Shown: positions 48,189 through 59,151 of the stretch, piece by piece | Position numbering within the stretch: the stretch's first letter is position 1 | How the letters are laid out: the number at the start of each line of letters is the position of its first letter | Assembly (NCBI GenBank): GCA_023375675.1 | Contig: JALQBC010000001.1 | Location: 1,240,001-1,304,000 of the forward strand | DNA length: 64,000 bases | DNA from: Cytospora piceicola | Taxonomy: Eukaryota > Ascomycota > Sordariomycetes > Diaporthales > Cytosporaceae | Direction: 5' to 3' | Notes under the pieces: generated by a model | What the model was told of the DNA's origin: nothing | What the model saw: only the letters and a program-made list of their open reading frames with translations | Databases searched by the model: none | Made by a program: the position numbers and the translations under genes

Positions 48189-49727
48189 ATGTTGCCAGAC
48201 ACGATTCAAACTCCACTCAATCTTCTGGATTATATTCCTCCCCATAATTATGTCCGCCTTATCTTCCCCCTCTCAATCAAACCTGGGATTAGCAATGAAG
48301 TCGTGTTCAACAATCTCCGCGAAGCGTTGCACATGACTTTTGTACAGCAGCCTTGGGCCAGTGGCAAAGTGTTCCGTCGTTCTTCTGACAACCCAGATTG
48401 GCGTCCTGGCCAACTTGAAATCCGCCATCGACCGTGTTCCTTGGACGGCCCTCAGCCATACCAGCTCAGATACCACCAGTTGGACACGCAGTGGACCTAT
48501 GCCGATCTGAAAGACAGAGGTTTCCCTAGCAATGTCTTCCCAGAAGAACTACTGCTTCTTGATGCGCCTATAGTCGGCGATGTGGATGTGGCTGGCGCAG
48601 ACATTTTTCTGGCCCAAGCCAACTTCCTGCCAGGGGGTCTCCTTCTAGGCCTAACCACATTCCACGCAGCCACTGACGGCGCAGGCATGCTGAATATCAC
48701 AAAGATATGGGCTCAGAACCTGCGCGAGCTGCAACAACCTTATGGCAGCACAGGACTTGCTGCACCCTCACCGTTCAGTTTCACACATCAGGACCTCAAT
48801 CGCAAGATACCAGACCAAATATGGGTGAAAGAGCAGAGACAAAGGACTGAGCAAAGGAGCTCCAATCGCAGTGATAGTTGGCTGCGTGGTCTAGTTGCGC
48901 TGGACTCGGGCCATGATACGGAAGTAGATTCGGAAGTGGTGACAACGGCTTTCGAGAACAACAAGCAGGCCTCGCCACCACGCAATACCTCACGCACCAT
49001 GCTCAACCGCATAATGTTTTTATCCAGTGTGGACCTCATTTCCCTCCAAAAAGTCTGTGCCGCGGAGCCCGTACCTGCAGGAACACCGCCCATCTCGGCG
49101 AGCGACGCCATTCACGCCCTGCTCTGGCGGAGTCAGATGAAAGCGCGCGTCGCCGCCGCGGAAGCACGCTCGTGTCATCTCACGGCCACGGTGTCGGTCT
49201 TCGAGTCCCCGGTAGATGTCCGCAATGATTTTGGGCCCGACTTTCCCCCTGCGTACGCGGGGAACTGCTGGCTCCTGAATACAGCACGCATGCCGCTAAG
49301 GGAACTTATAGCACCGTCAACCTCACTGGGTCACATCGCCCAGATACTGCGTGAGGCCGGGGCACGTGTCGACCGTCGTGCCATACAAGATGCGTACGCG
49401 CTGTTGCGATCCACGGAAGACCTGTCCCGCATCCAGGGTCGCTTTGTCGACCGGCTTGATTCAGCGGACTTTCTAGTGTCGAATATGATTTTTTTCCAGA
49501 TGAGCGAGATTAATTTCGGCGAGAGGTACTTTGGAAATAATGGTACCCCTCAGTCAGTTCGTGTGTTACATGGGCAGTATGCGCCTCATGTTCGTCTTGG
49601 TCATGTACTCCCACGCAATGCCAGCCACGGTGGCGTGGAGATTAGTATAAATTTGTTTGATGATGAGATGGCCTTCTTGGATGCAGACGAGCAGGCTACG
49701 AGGTATCTTGTAGGAGTTGATTTATAA
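48189..49727 (+). CDS. BAHD/trichothecene-3-O-acetyltransferase-like acyltransferase
   Basis: 512 aa from the ATG at 48189; the frame stays open 18 nt further upstream without another ATG, so a small upstream exon is possible. The N-terminal segment TPLNLLDYIPPHNYVRLIFPL is typical of the fungal transferase family (PF02458 type). The catalytic HxxxD motif is HAATD at residues 159-163, followed by GAGM. The structural DFGWG motif that normally sits near the C-terminus is represented only by NFGERYFG (about 442). Family members transfer acyl groups from CoA to hydroxyls or amines of secondary metabolites. Last gene of the likely biosynthetic region. Confidence 0.82.
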   Translation: MLPDTIQTPLNLLDYIPPHNYVRLIFPLSIKPGISNEVVFNNLREALHMTFVQQPWASGKVFRRSSDNPDWRPGQLEIRHRPCSLDGPQPYQLRYHQLDTQWTYADLKDRGFPSNVFPEELLLLDAPIVGDVDVAGADIFLAQANFLPGGLLLGLTTFHAATDGAGMLNITKIWAQNLRELQQPYGSTGLAAPSPFSFTHQDLNRKIPDQIWVKEQRQRTEQRSSNRSDSWLRGLVALDSGHDTEVDSEVVTTAFENNKQASPPRNTSRTMLNRIMFLSSVDLISLQKVCAAEPVPAGTPPISASDAIHALLWRSQMKARVAAAEARSCHLTATVSVFESPVDVRNDFGPDFPPAYAGNCWLLNTARMPLRELIAPSTSLGHIAQILREAGARVDRRAIQDAYALLRSTEDLSRIQGRFVDRLDSADFLVSNMIFFQMSEINFGERYFGNNGTPQSVRVLHGQYAPHVRLGHVLPRNASHGGVEISINLFDDEMAFLDADEQATRYLVGVDL

Positions 49728-51075
49728 CTCCAGAACGTTTAGTATATAATATACGATATAGGATATTGCGACATTAAGCCCAGTTGTATTCTCTGTAGCA
49801 GTAACTGAATACCCAAATATGTAGTCATGGAACTTGTGCTTGTGTTGGATAAAAATACGTAGGTTGCTTCATACCATCATATTCTACCAAGATGACAAAC
49901 TGTGTTTTCGCTGTCTTCAGTGTCATTTATGAAGTTCCATAATGTAAAACTCTCAAAGTTGTCTTCAGAAAACACCGAACATGACTCTGCTGGCACCCCG
50001 TGGGACCTTGTGTTATCTGAGCTACCTTCGGCATTATCTTGAATAAATAGAGGCCTCTATCTCTGGACCAGTCGCCTGGTACTAACTATGTATGTAGATC
50101 TAGAGTTTTCCCGATGACTGCGTTTTGATCGTGTTCTGACTCTGGCTTGTGATGCAACACACATGTCAACTGGTATGTTGCATGATATGCTCTTCCAAGG
50201 TTTGGGGGGGGGGTCACTAAAACAGAACACCAAGCACTTCAAGAGACAAGATATCAACTGTCACGAAATAAGCCATTCCTTACGATGGCCTAGTATCGAT
50301 GCTCTGGAACCGTGGAACCGTTTCAGCGCTGAATGTCTGCAGTTGCACAAAGGCATTCTCGGCGGTGGACCCTGTTCCAAAACATACAATGCTTGGGAAT
50401 ATATCGAACGTCTTAGTCCTCAATGACCTTGTCTTCTCGATGGTCTCCTGGACTCCCTTGGAATCCCGCAGGTACCTAGGTACCCGAAACCGATCCGAGA
50501 AGTCCACTGCAAAGCGAAGGCCACACAGCGAATTCGATTTCCATGCCTGGCACCATGATCTCCTTTCAAGCCAAATCTTACACGATATGAAACATACTTG
50601 AGGCGAGAGACAAAGGAAATCCACGTTCAAGTCTGCCACTGGCGAACTTGTTCTGACTCTTTCCAAACAGTTCATCTATTACTTGAGGAAGTTTCGCTTA
50701 ACATACCAACTAAGGATCGCTTGTGCCTGGCATTTGATAGGCTGTACAGTCGACGAAACAATTATTCAGAAGTATTATGCCTATCTGTAGAAGCCTGACA
50801 TCTTTCAAGAATTACACTCAACACATCTTCTCGCTTGTTCCTGATGTTGCCTCAAGCAATGGCCTTATATCCGAGGCTGTGGCTCAGTGGGCGTACTACT
50901 TTCAATTATATATAGGCATACACGTTCTAGACCTGCCCAGTTCCCTACATGATACCTCGATATTTTCTTGCCTCTAGACATACACTCTTGTTTTTTGTGA
51001 TCCAGATCACTCTAAGCCACAAACGTGCTTCTATCATCTCCACGCTGAGATTTCGCAACCGAGCCTCCAACCACC
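49728..51075. other. Intergenic region
   Basis: No gene supported in about 1.35 kb. It contains an 8-base G run near 50204-50212 and one exact TACCTAGGTA at 50473-50482. The right end is the leader of the RRM protein gene. Confidence 0.55.
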
Positions 51076-52599
51076 ATGGCTTACAATAGGCCTGGACGCT
51101 CCTTAGAGCCCCCTTCAGCCGATCCGGAGGCTCAAAAAGGGACAACAGTTCCTGCCGCGGTTCCACACACTGCTAGCCCTCAGCCCTCAGACACTCCTCT
51201 ATCCGTGGGGGTTGGTTCGGCTCCAGATGAGCAATGGTCGGTAGTCGATGCTTCGACTGGCCGGAGAACTCGTCAGCTTCCTTCCGTCAATGTACAGCAG
51301 CAAGACCAAACTCCCACACCCAAGCCGAAAAACTCGAACGTATCTGGTTCTATTCACTCACCCCAGAGACCTCTCAGTTCCAGGCAGCTGGACTTCGCGA
51401 TGGAGAGGCTTCAACGCGACATCGACCAAGAAAACGCTCAGCCTTCCCAGGGTTCTCGGACTTTCCAGAAGCGGTATTCAATACTCGACCAGCAGCAAAA
51501 CAACAGGCGCAACTTCTCGCACCCCCTTCGCTTGCCTCTTGTTCCGGGCTCGGTGCACCCCCAAGCTTCCCGTTCTCCCTCTGCTCTAGAGTCGCGGTCC
51601 CCCGAGAGACCATTCTACCGACCCATGAGCGGCGTCTCCCCCCCGAACATGTCACCCACAGCATGGCTTCCGAATAACACTTCCAGACTTCCGCTTCACC
51701 AGGACGGAATCAGAGTTGCTATGGTTTCAGGCAACGCCAATCCCAACCGGGAATACGTTGCGGCCAACGACTCAACCTACAACCAACTCAACAACGCCTT
51801 CACCAAGCTCTCCCTCGGCTTCAGCCCGGCGTACAACGGCGACCCCAACCTCGAGCGCAACCGCAGCGCCGACGTGCCCAACGAGCTCAACTGCTCCCTC
51901 TTCCTGGTCAACCTGCCCCCCGACCTGACCACCCACCGGCTCATCACGACCATCCACGCCATGGGCCCCACGGGCCGCATCTACGCCACCCACATCAACG
52001 CGCCCGAGCCCGACCGCCAGCACTACGGCTGCGCGGCCAAGGTCATCTTCTTCGAGCGCGACGCCGCGGCCGAGTTCTTCGCCCTCTGCGCGGACCGCGG
52101 CTTCACCATCGACGGCTTCGGCGCCCGCGTCATGTGGAACCGCATCAAGACGGCCCAGCAGGCGCACTCCAGGGCCACCACGCGCGTCCTGCTCATCGGC
52201 GGCGACCGCCAGTTCGTCAACCCGGGCACCCTGACCGAGTACTTCCGCACCAAGCTCCAGTTCCAGGTCGACAGCATCATCCCGCACAGCGACGGGCTGG
52301 ACGGCAGGTACGCCGTCGTCGAGTACCGCTTCGGCAGCTTCCGGTGCCAGGCCGAGGCGGCCAAGATGGCCCTGGTCAGGGAGCACCAGGACGTCAGGTG
52401 CTTCTTCCACCCGGACCCTTGTGACCCCAGTCACCCTGACTGGGCTAGTGGGGGCTTCAGGTGGCCGCCGAGGAGACTTCCCCGCCACCGTTCGGGCGGA
52501 CTTGAGGCTGTCCCCGAGGATCTGGAGGCGCAGGAGCTGGACGGCGTTGACGACGGGGCGGATCCTTCTCGCTTTTTGGGATCCCGCCATTACAAGTAA
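51076..52599 (+). CDS. RRM-type RNA-binding protein
   Basis: Single exon of 507 aa. Residues 1-270 are Ser/Pro/Gln-rich and disordered. From about 274 a first RRM begins with LFLVNLPPDLT (RNP2-like) and continues through a strand-helix pattern ending FGARVMWNRI. A second degenerate RRM follows (TRVLLIGGDRQFVNPGTLTEYF ... YAVVEYRFGSF). The tail is Asp/Glu/Arg-rich. The tandem arrangement recalls Mei2-like/Nrd1-like fungal RNA-binding proteins, but I cannot place it more closely. The domain-coding part (51.8-52.5 kb) is far more GC-rich than the N-terminal part, and this creates long spurious antisense frames. Confidence 0.78.
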   Translation: MAYNRPGRSLEPPSADPEAQKGTTVPAAVPHTASPQPSDTPLSVGVGSAPDEQWSVVDASTGRRTRQLPSVNVQQQDQTPTPKPKNSNVSGSIHSPQRPLSSRQLDFAMERLQRDIDQENAQPSQGSRTFQKRYSILDQQQNNRRNFSHPLRLPLVPGSVHPQASRSPSALESRSPERPFYRPMSGVSPPNMSPTAWLPNNTSRLPLHQDGIRVAMVSGNANPNREYVAANDSTYNQLNNAFTKLSLGFSPAYNGDPNLERNRSADVPNELNCSLFLVNLPPDLTTHRLITTIHAMGPTGRIYATHINAPEPDRQHYGCAAKVIFFERDAAAEFFALCADRGFTIDGFGARVMWNRIKTAQQAHSRATTRVLLIGGDRQFVNPGTLTEYFRTKLQFQVDSIIPHSDGLDGRYAVVEYRFGSFRCQAEAAKMALVREHQDVRCFFHPDPCDPSHPDWASGGFRWPPRRLPRHRSGGLEAVPEDLEAQELDGVDDGADPSRFLGSRHYK

Positions 52600-52860
52600 T
52601 CGGGAGGTAGGAGAACTACTGCAAGTTCTTTATGGCTGACTGAATCTTGGCTGTTTGCGGCCATTCGTTGGGTTTGGGTTGTTTTGCAGTATGTTGTCAC
52701 GCATTGTTTGACCCGGGCAGGATTTGGCGTTTTGTTTTGATGATTTTGGCCACTTTACGTGTCTTGACTAATAATCTTGTCTGATTGAATTCGGATCAGA
52801 TTGTCTTGTTGAACGGCAGGTTGGGGCCTGGAGTTTCTGTATCCTTCCGCGGAGCCTGTG

Positions 52861-54311
52861 TTACTGTGCCGCTGTCTTCCCAGCATCCTTGTAATGTTGA
52901 GTGAAATCATATCTCACATCAAAACTTCCCATCAGGAAATCCTTCAGGAAAGGCTTGTCCGTCTCTCCCCTCGTTAACATATGCATAAACTCGTCTCTGT
53001 CATACCTTGTCTTCGGGTCCTTGTCCGAAACACGGCGGAAGTTCTCCTGAGAAATCGGGTCGATGATTGTCTTGTACTTCTCGACCCTCTTCTCACTATA
53101 AATATCAAGGATCGACTCGTCCGCCTTTCCGTCCCATATGCCAGCGAGACAATCATAAAGGCCGCCGCAGTCGACAAAGCCTCCGGTGATGCCGAGCCCT
53201 CCCCATGGGTTGCATAAATGAGCTGCATCAGCAGCGAGGAGGACTCGGAGGAGGACTCGGCCGACCCGGAATTTCGGGGCGCACCTCTGGTGCATCTTAT
53301 ATGGCGCCCAGTTGACCATTTTGTACTCGTGGGGCTTGGGGTGGCCAGGTAGGATGTTCTCAAACTTCCATGGTTGCCTTTCTTTGTATTCTTCGATTGA
53401 CAGCCCGAGAGTTTCTGCGTATGTGATACGGTAGAGCCCATCTACCGTCAACTTGGCCGCCAGCTGTGGAAACTGGGTTAAATCTCATGTCATCAAAACG
53501 TTGGCTTGATTTTCCAAAACTCACGTAAAAATGTTCTGGGTGTAAGATGAGGTTCGCGTCATGAAAGCCGAATTTATCAAAATCATAATATGTCTACTCG
53601 TCGCCCAGTCAGCAAAAACAACAGACATCATAAAAAACAAACGAGCCAGTATGATCATCCATAGTAAGCATGATACGGCTTCCCCAGCCAGGAACAATTG
53701 AAAAGGATATGGGAAGCTCTCACGTCGGTGGCGATGATCTGAGCATCCCAGGTGAAACCCGGATACTCATTGCCAAATAAACTCTTTCTGACCTGACTGT
53801 TTGCTCCATCACATCCAACGACGTAATCCGCCTCGATTCTTTTCCTACCGTCCGGCGTCTGCACATCAACCCAGGCCTTCTCGTCATCCTGCCCGACCCC
53901 CAATACCTTGTGAAGCCACTTGACATCGCCGTTGTACTTCTCCACGAAGTGATCCAGCATGAGCTGGTCCAGGTCCTGCAAGGGGTAGCTGACGATCCGC
54001 CAGTCGTTGCCATCCACGTCGGAGAGAATCTGCGCGTCGAAGCCCGCGATGTAGCTGTGGTCTTCGTAGTTGCGCCAGGTCATTGTTTCGATACTTATGC
54101 CTTTCGTCCTCAGCTCGTCCAGTACACCAGCGCGCTCCAGGTCTGGCATCGCCGGGGGGCCATAGTGTGCTGCTCGGGGCTGTTGGTCCAGCTGGTGGGA
54201 CATTTCCAATATGGTGACGGGGATACCGTGCTTGGATAAGAGGAGCGCAAGGAGGAGTCCCGCGGGCCCTGCGCCCACGATGACGACGTTTTTGAAGGAG
54301 TGTGCAGCCAT
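52861..54311 (-). CDS. FAD-dependent monooxygenase (PHBH-fold, aromatic hydroxylase type)
   Basis: Exons on the minus strand 54311-53724, 53593-53525 and 53472-52861 give 422 aa. The N-terminal VVIVGAGPAGLLLALLLSK binds the FAD ADP moiety. DYVVGCDGANSQVR is the DG motif, and LAADAAHLCNPWGGLGITGG is the FAD-ribityl (GD-type) motif. The short middle exon supplies the conserved DANLILHPEHFY. These class A flavoproteins hydroxylate aromatic or enolic substrates using NAD(P)H and O2. Odd: directly before the GD motif the chain reads RVLLRVLL, from a 12-bp tandem duplication (near 53240-53266), adding four residues relative to the usual VGRFLLAADAAH. It could be a tailoring enzyme of the nearby cluster, but an RRM gene intervenes and it lies 3 kb from the acyltransferase. 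Confidence 0.85.
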
Positions 54312-55662
54312 TATCTGGGGATTGAGCAGTAGAATACGGTGTTGGTGCGAAGATTGGGTGCGGATGTTGGTTATGGAAGGTCTTTGTGAATATTGGGCAT
54401 CTCCAAGTAAATTAAATAATGGGTGACGGTAGCGTTAGGAAGGGATCCCGAGGTCGGGGATAATGATATCTGAAACGGCCGGGTGATCATACCGGGTTTC
54501 ATCGATCGACGAGCTCAACCTCAAACTGCCCGGGGCTCATGAGAAGGATTTTCGGGGGCCCACATCTTGGCATAGCTGAAATCGGCGGGAAGGCTACCTA
54601 TGATCATTACTGTGTATGTCCTGAGTCGATGTAACAAAGACTATAGGTAGGGTTGGGGTGTGTTGCTGTGCAGTGGTTCGGTTGGTTAGTTATATGCTAG
54701 TGTCATTTGTCTGGGCAGCGAATTGGTGATACCCATGGTGAAATATACCTAGAAGACCACCTACCTACTAGTAGGTATTTAAGTAGGTATCATAGAAGGG
54801 ATAGGGTTGATTGCAGACCACCACCTAAGTACAGAATATACAGGATACAGGATATCAAAGTGACCTGGGCTGATTTAAGAGACGGTTAGGTCTAAGTACC
54901 CACGCTCTTTCCCATCTTGACGAACTTCGAAATCCGTATCGTCAGGTACGTCTGTACCGTTCAAAGATTCCAAACTCAACAAACGGGACCACTTGAAACT
55001 AGGTACCTAGGTACCTAGGTACCTATCACGCACCTACGTGAAAAGGTGTATGGGTGCTCAGGCCCTTAACCACCTTGGCAGTTTATCGACAGCATCGTCA
55101 AGCTGCATCACACTCGGGAGCACGTGGCGGCGAAACATCTACGTTGACAACCTTTCCAACTCTAGCCGTACCTTCAACATTCATCACAAGAGCACTGAAT
55201 CCCTACCAAACCCTTCAAACTACCCTGTCTTCCCCTTGCCAAACCAGCTTCCTTCCACAATCCCAAAACAGCGGGTTGGCTGTCCGGTTTTGGTTTCGTC
55301 GAAAATCTTCTCAACTTTTGCCGTACCTTCCATCTCCGTCGCAAAAGGATTTACATTCTACCAAACCATTTCATCTGGATCTGCTCGATGTCAGTTGAGA
55401 TTCATCTGGTAAGTGTCATCACAAACGTATTCACCCCGGGCGACAGTCATCAAGACGATCGTACAGTCCCCCCCCCCCCCGGGCCCCTACCCTCGATCAC
55501 ATTTCTCGAGGCCGATTCATCTCAAGTAATTCGACTTACGTCGGCGCGGCTGATTACAATACTTCTACATTTCCTTTCAGTCTGCAACTTTACATTGCTT
55601 GAAGATTCCATAATATTATGCTTACCTAGGCCTTTAGTCCTTGAACTGAGCTTCGAATCAAG
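54312..55662. other. Intergenic region with dense TACCTAGGTA-type palindromes
   Basis: No supported gene. It holds a perfect 16-bp palindrome (54762-54777), two overlapping exact TACCTAGGTA decamers (55004-55021), and a pair of diverged direct repeats sharing GCCGTACCTTC (55165 and 55320). A 12-13 base C run lies near 55467-55480. The last 500 bp are pyrimidine-rich and could be a long leader of the next gene. Confidence 0.55.
54762..54777. repeat. 16-bp perfect palindrome TACCTACTAGTAGGTA
   Basis: Perfect inverted repeat centred between 54769 and 54770. Related half-sites (AAGTAGGTAT) follow immediately at 54780-54790. Confidence 0.9.
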
Positions 55663-56733
55663 ATGGACCGACCGCCCGAGCCCCCTGTCGCTGTCAGGGC
55701 TCTTGCTCAGGCGAAGGAACCCCACGAAAATACCCTCAAGGAGGAGACCGATCACAAGGTGCAGCTGGATAACAGAGAGCTCGTTGCAATCAAAGAGGAC
55801 TTCACGAATGCGAAGCGCAAGGCCGACGCCAGTGCCTCTACATCCCAAGCAAAGCGGCAGCGTCGTGAGGAGCTGGAAAAAGAACTCGAAAACGCTCGCG
55901 AGGAAGAGGAAACTGCCGTCAGGAACGAGGCATTCGACGCCGCGGATCAGGCGCGGGTTCAGGCAGCCCTCGCCGCGAAGGAAAGAGAGGTCCGGGCACT
56001 TCTCCATCCACTGCCATACTCAGAGGCACACGAGGCCTTCAAGGGGGATATATCCAAGCAAGTCAAGGCTAGAGTATTCTTGCAAAACATCTCCAACCCG
56101 GACTACCTGATCAATCGTCTACTCGTTATTGCCTACCAGCGCGTTCTGGAAAACACTACTATCGTCGGCGCCCTCGAGTGTACCGAGTCTGATCGCCTGC
56201 TTTCTCTAGCAGAGAAGTCGAAGGAGTTGGCATCCATGAGCACCATCTTCGCTGATGAAGTTGCTTCGGAGTATACTGAGCCAGTGTTGGATCAGGATCA
56301 TACCGGACGCCGCATCACACTGCACGAGGCAGAGGACAATGTTTCGATACGCTGGGCGCAAAATCACTACCGTCTACAGGGGCTGTCATTGGTCTCAAGG
56401 GATATACTCGAGATCAAAGCCCGACAGATCAGGTGCGATTATTTAGCTGGGGAGTGTCTGAACGAGCTGTTTCGTGAACACAGTGATGCAGCTGCATACT
56501 GCATCCCTTTGAAGGAGTTCTTGAAGATCGGCAACTATGCGGATTTTTGCGATGCGCCCGTCCACGCCTACAACTGGATGTTCGAGTTGTTTAGCAGTGA
56601 TAAGCACAAGGCCCTGAAAGGCTTCATTACAGAGCTCTGCCAAGTGGTCAACACGCACAACTCCATGTCACCGGGCTTCGACATTTCGAAGTTCACAGAG
56701 GACTTGAACAACATACGAAAGAAACGTGGCTGA
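55663..56733 (+). CDS. Hypothetical coiled-coil protein
   Basis: Single exon of 356 aa that I do not recognise. Residues 1-115 are highly charged and predicted helical, with a basic patch (AKRQRREELEKELENAREEEE) that looks like a coiled coil. Residues 120-356 look globular and alpha-helical, with evenly spaced hydrophobics and several aromatic clusters (YNWMFELF, IRWAQNHYRL). No signal peptide, transmembrane segment or catalytic motif is visible. Codon use is ordinary, so the frame is likely real rather than a shadow. Confidence 0.65.
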   Translation: MDRPPEPPVAVRALAQAKEPHENTLKEETDHKVQLDNRELVAIKEDFTNAKRKADASASTSQAKRQRREELEKELENAREEEETAVRNEAFDAADQARVQAALAAKEREVRALLHPLPYSEAHEAFKGDISKQVKARVFLQNISNPDYLINRLLVIAYQRVLENTTIVGALECTESDRLLSLAEKSKELASMSTIFADEVASEYTEPVLDQDHTGRRITLHEAEDNVSIRWAQNHYRLQGLSLVSRDILEIKARQIRCDYLAGECLNELFREHSDAAAYCIPLKEFLKIGNYADFCDAPVHAYNWMFELFSSDKHKALKGFITELCQVVNTHNSMSPGFDISKFTEDLNNIRKKRG

Positions 56734-58240
56734 TATGACGGGCTGGGTTACTGGATAGTATATCAGTCAAACCCCAGAGATCATACTCAAGGACCACGGC
56801 GAAGAAAACCTCGAAATTGTCTGACCCAGCTAGATCTTCGAGCCGCTTCTTGGCCACAACAAGACCATAGACATGAGAAAGTGTGAAGACAGATACGGTG
56901 ACCCAACAATTGATTCAGTCAATCACTCTTTGATGCACAGTCCCTCTTCTGGGAGTTGGTTTCGGTTTCATGCATGTGATATATCATTTTCTACATCTTG
57001 TGCAACTGGGTTTCGAGTGTCCTTTAATCACTGGAATTCCGAACTTTGGCTAACCATCATGATCACTGCCAAGTCTCATCAGCACGATATTTTCAAGCGA
57101 TCAGGTAGCGGTATCGCACATTCACCGCCAATGTATATTTCCTCAAAGCCGTTTGTATAAACACTCAGTGATATGGCTTGCCTCGATGTACCAGCCTGAG
57201 CCGCAGAACCCTTGGAACCCTTTGTCTGGTGGCAGAATCCTGGTCGGGAAAAAAGTTCCCGGATTCTCGAGCTTTGTTGGGGGCCTGGGCCCTCTTGAGG
57301 ATGAGGCGGCAGCTTGTGGTGGCGTCCCGTTAGAGTCCGGGCTGATTCAGTGATGATGACTACCTAGGTACTTACTTAGGTACCCAGAATCCCGACAGCC
57401 TGGGTCAGTGTTGCCCTAAGCCACTGGCGCAGTTTTCTCCCCCATAAATTCCCCAGATTTGCCTTCCCGCATCTGCATGGCAAAACGCCACCCCGTACTT
57501 GTGTGTACCAATGGGCCACCTTCGGATCCCACCACGCCCGACGAAAGGACCCCGAGACCAACCTGGACAATGAAGAGCCTGCTGTGTCACGAGGCGGATT
57601 GGAGGGGCTTGTGTGATCTTCACAAGTACATGACCGCTCATCCTCATCCATATTCCGCCTTCTGGTTCGTCTGGACCCAGGACCAGGGGAGCGGTGACGA
57701 ACCAAACTGCACAAATCTTGCAGAAGTATGTGTGGTCAGACTAAATTGTGCTCTGCATTCAGTCCCGCTTCGAGGTGTCTTTGTGCTTACTGTACGTGAG
57801 ACTACTTCTTCAAGTAAATATAAGGCTGTGGTTGCCACCCCGGTCGTTTGTCTCTGCATTTCTTGTTTTCCCCGCTTAAAATATTATTGTCGGTCCTCGA
57901 GGGCCACCCATCTTAGTCTTCTTTCTTCTTCCGAAAAGTGATGCTAAACAAAGCCACATTGGGGCAGGATGAGTCCACTTGGTAGCAGTAATGGATTGCT
58001 ACCCAGGGTGTCCCCGTCCCAGAGTAGTCCCCCAACAGATCGTGGGGCGTTGATACTCGAAGGATGGGCAGAGGGATTCAGGTCAGTCCAAACACGGCCA
58101 TGAAGGCCAACTTGACGATAGCTGAGTAACTTGCCTGGGTCTAACAACGCTCGCCTTTAGTACGTCCAAAGTCTATTGAACACAAAGCATGAACAGGGGC
58201 AAAGCTCATCGAGGACACAGTGCTTGGCGCTTTGGTCATC
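56734..58240. other. Intergenic region, with a possible 5' exon of the next gene
   Basis: It contains one exact TACCTAGGTA (57361-57370). At 57969-58081 a frame starting MSPLGSSNGLLP ends in LILEGWAEGF, which fits the N-terminus of the membrane protein downstream. No GT-AG junction keeps frame except a weak donor at 58086, so I leave it unjoined. Confidence 0.45.
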
Positions 58241-59151
58241 ATGGCCGGCATTACCATAGCCAATATGCGGAAAGGAGTTCTCCTGCACAAGTTGATTCTT
58301 CTCGAAGTACGAAGCTCCAACCTCATAGCCCTCTCTACAGAAGTTCCAGCTAACTGACGCAGATTCTCTGCAATCAGCTTCTTCTGGGGGGATGGCAGGG
58401 GTATAACCTCTTCTGGTCGAGCCCAGAGTACGGCTGGTGGCTTTCGGTCTCGGCGACATGCCTCCACATATCCAACGGGCTGCACAACGTGATCGCGTGG
58501 CTCAAGATCAAGCCCTTCCTGAGCAGGCGAAGCAGTCTCATATTTATCGGCACGGTGGTCGTGGTACAGCCGTACTGGATCCTCGAGATATACGCCACAT
58601 TCGCATTCTTCAACAACCTCGGAGGCAACAATCTCTTCCTCATGACAAGACCCATCGAGACCCTGTTCCGCGAACCTTGGTGGGTAGCCGCCTCTATGAA
58701 GCTGCTGTGGACCTTGAAGCGCACCTACGAGATGACGTTCCGGCAAGTGGTCACCATCTCTCCGCGTTTCGCCGTCATGATGGTCGCCATGGCACTCAGC
58801 CTTGTCTTTGTCCTTCTGGACATATTGTCCGTGACCGATGTGCTTGCAGAGGCGGTGCCCGTCGGGGTCAACCCATTCTGGAAGCTCGCGTTGGTCTTCA
58901 AGTGTCTCACGGATACGATCATCCTCGACGACTTCAAGACGGCTCTGGATCGTCTATGGCAGCTGCGGAGCGAGAGCCTCGGGGCTGCTGCTGCTCCGCT
59001 GATGCCGGAACGTATACCTAGTAATCTGAAGAGGTGTCATGAGCACAACGAGCACAGCGATCATATTTCTTTACATTCTGCATCGAGGGGGGTGGGAGCC
59101 GATGCCATTTTCGAAATGCAACCACCGGGGAAGGCTCGGATCCTAGTATAG
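58241..59151 (+). CDS. Multi-pass fungal membrane protein of unknown function (5' end uncertain)
   Basis: Exons 58241-58306 and 58378-59151 give at least 279 aa from the first in-frame ATG. The frame also reads upstream from 58241 (DTVLGALVIM), so an N-terminal exon is probably missing; a candidate lies at 57969-58081. The visible chain has about five hydrophobic helices: LVIMAGITIAN..., GWWLSVSATCLHI, SLIFIGTVVVVQPYWILEIYA, VMMVAMALSLVFVLLDILSV and a shorter one near FWKLALVFKCL. The motifs RKGVLLHKLILLELLLG and HNVIAWLKIKPFLSRR recur in a family of fungal hypothetical membrane proteins; I know no function. The tail is polar with His/Ser clusters. The intron (58307-58377) is chosen so that ILLE joins LLLGGWQG. 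Confidence 0.65.

Noticed and set aside
51772..52590. 272-residue antisense frame under the RRM gene
   Set aside because: Produced by GC-rich codons of the RRM exon; no family signature.
55038..55412. 124-residue frame upstream of the coiled-coil gene
   Set aside because: Overlaps an equally long frame in another phase, is low-complexity and sits in what looks like a pyrimidine-rich leader.
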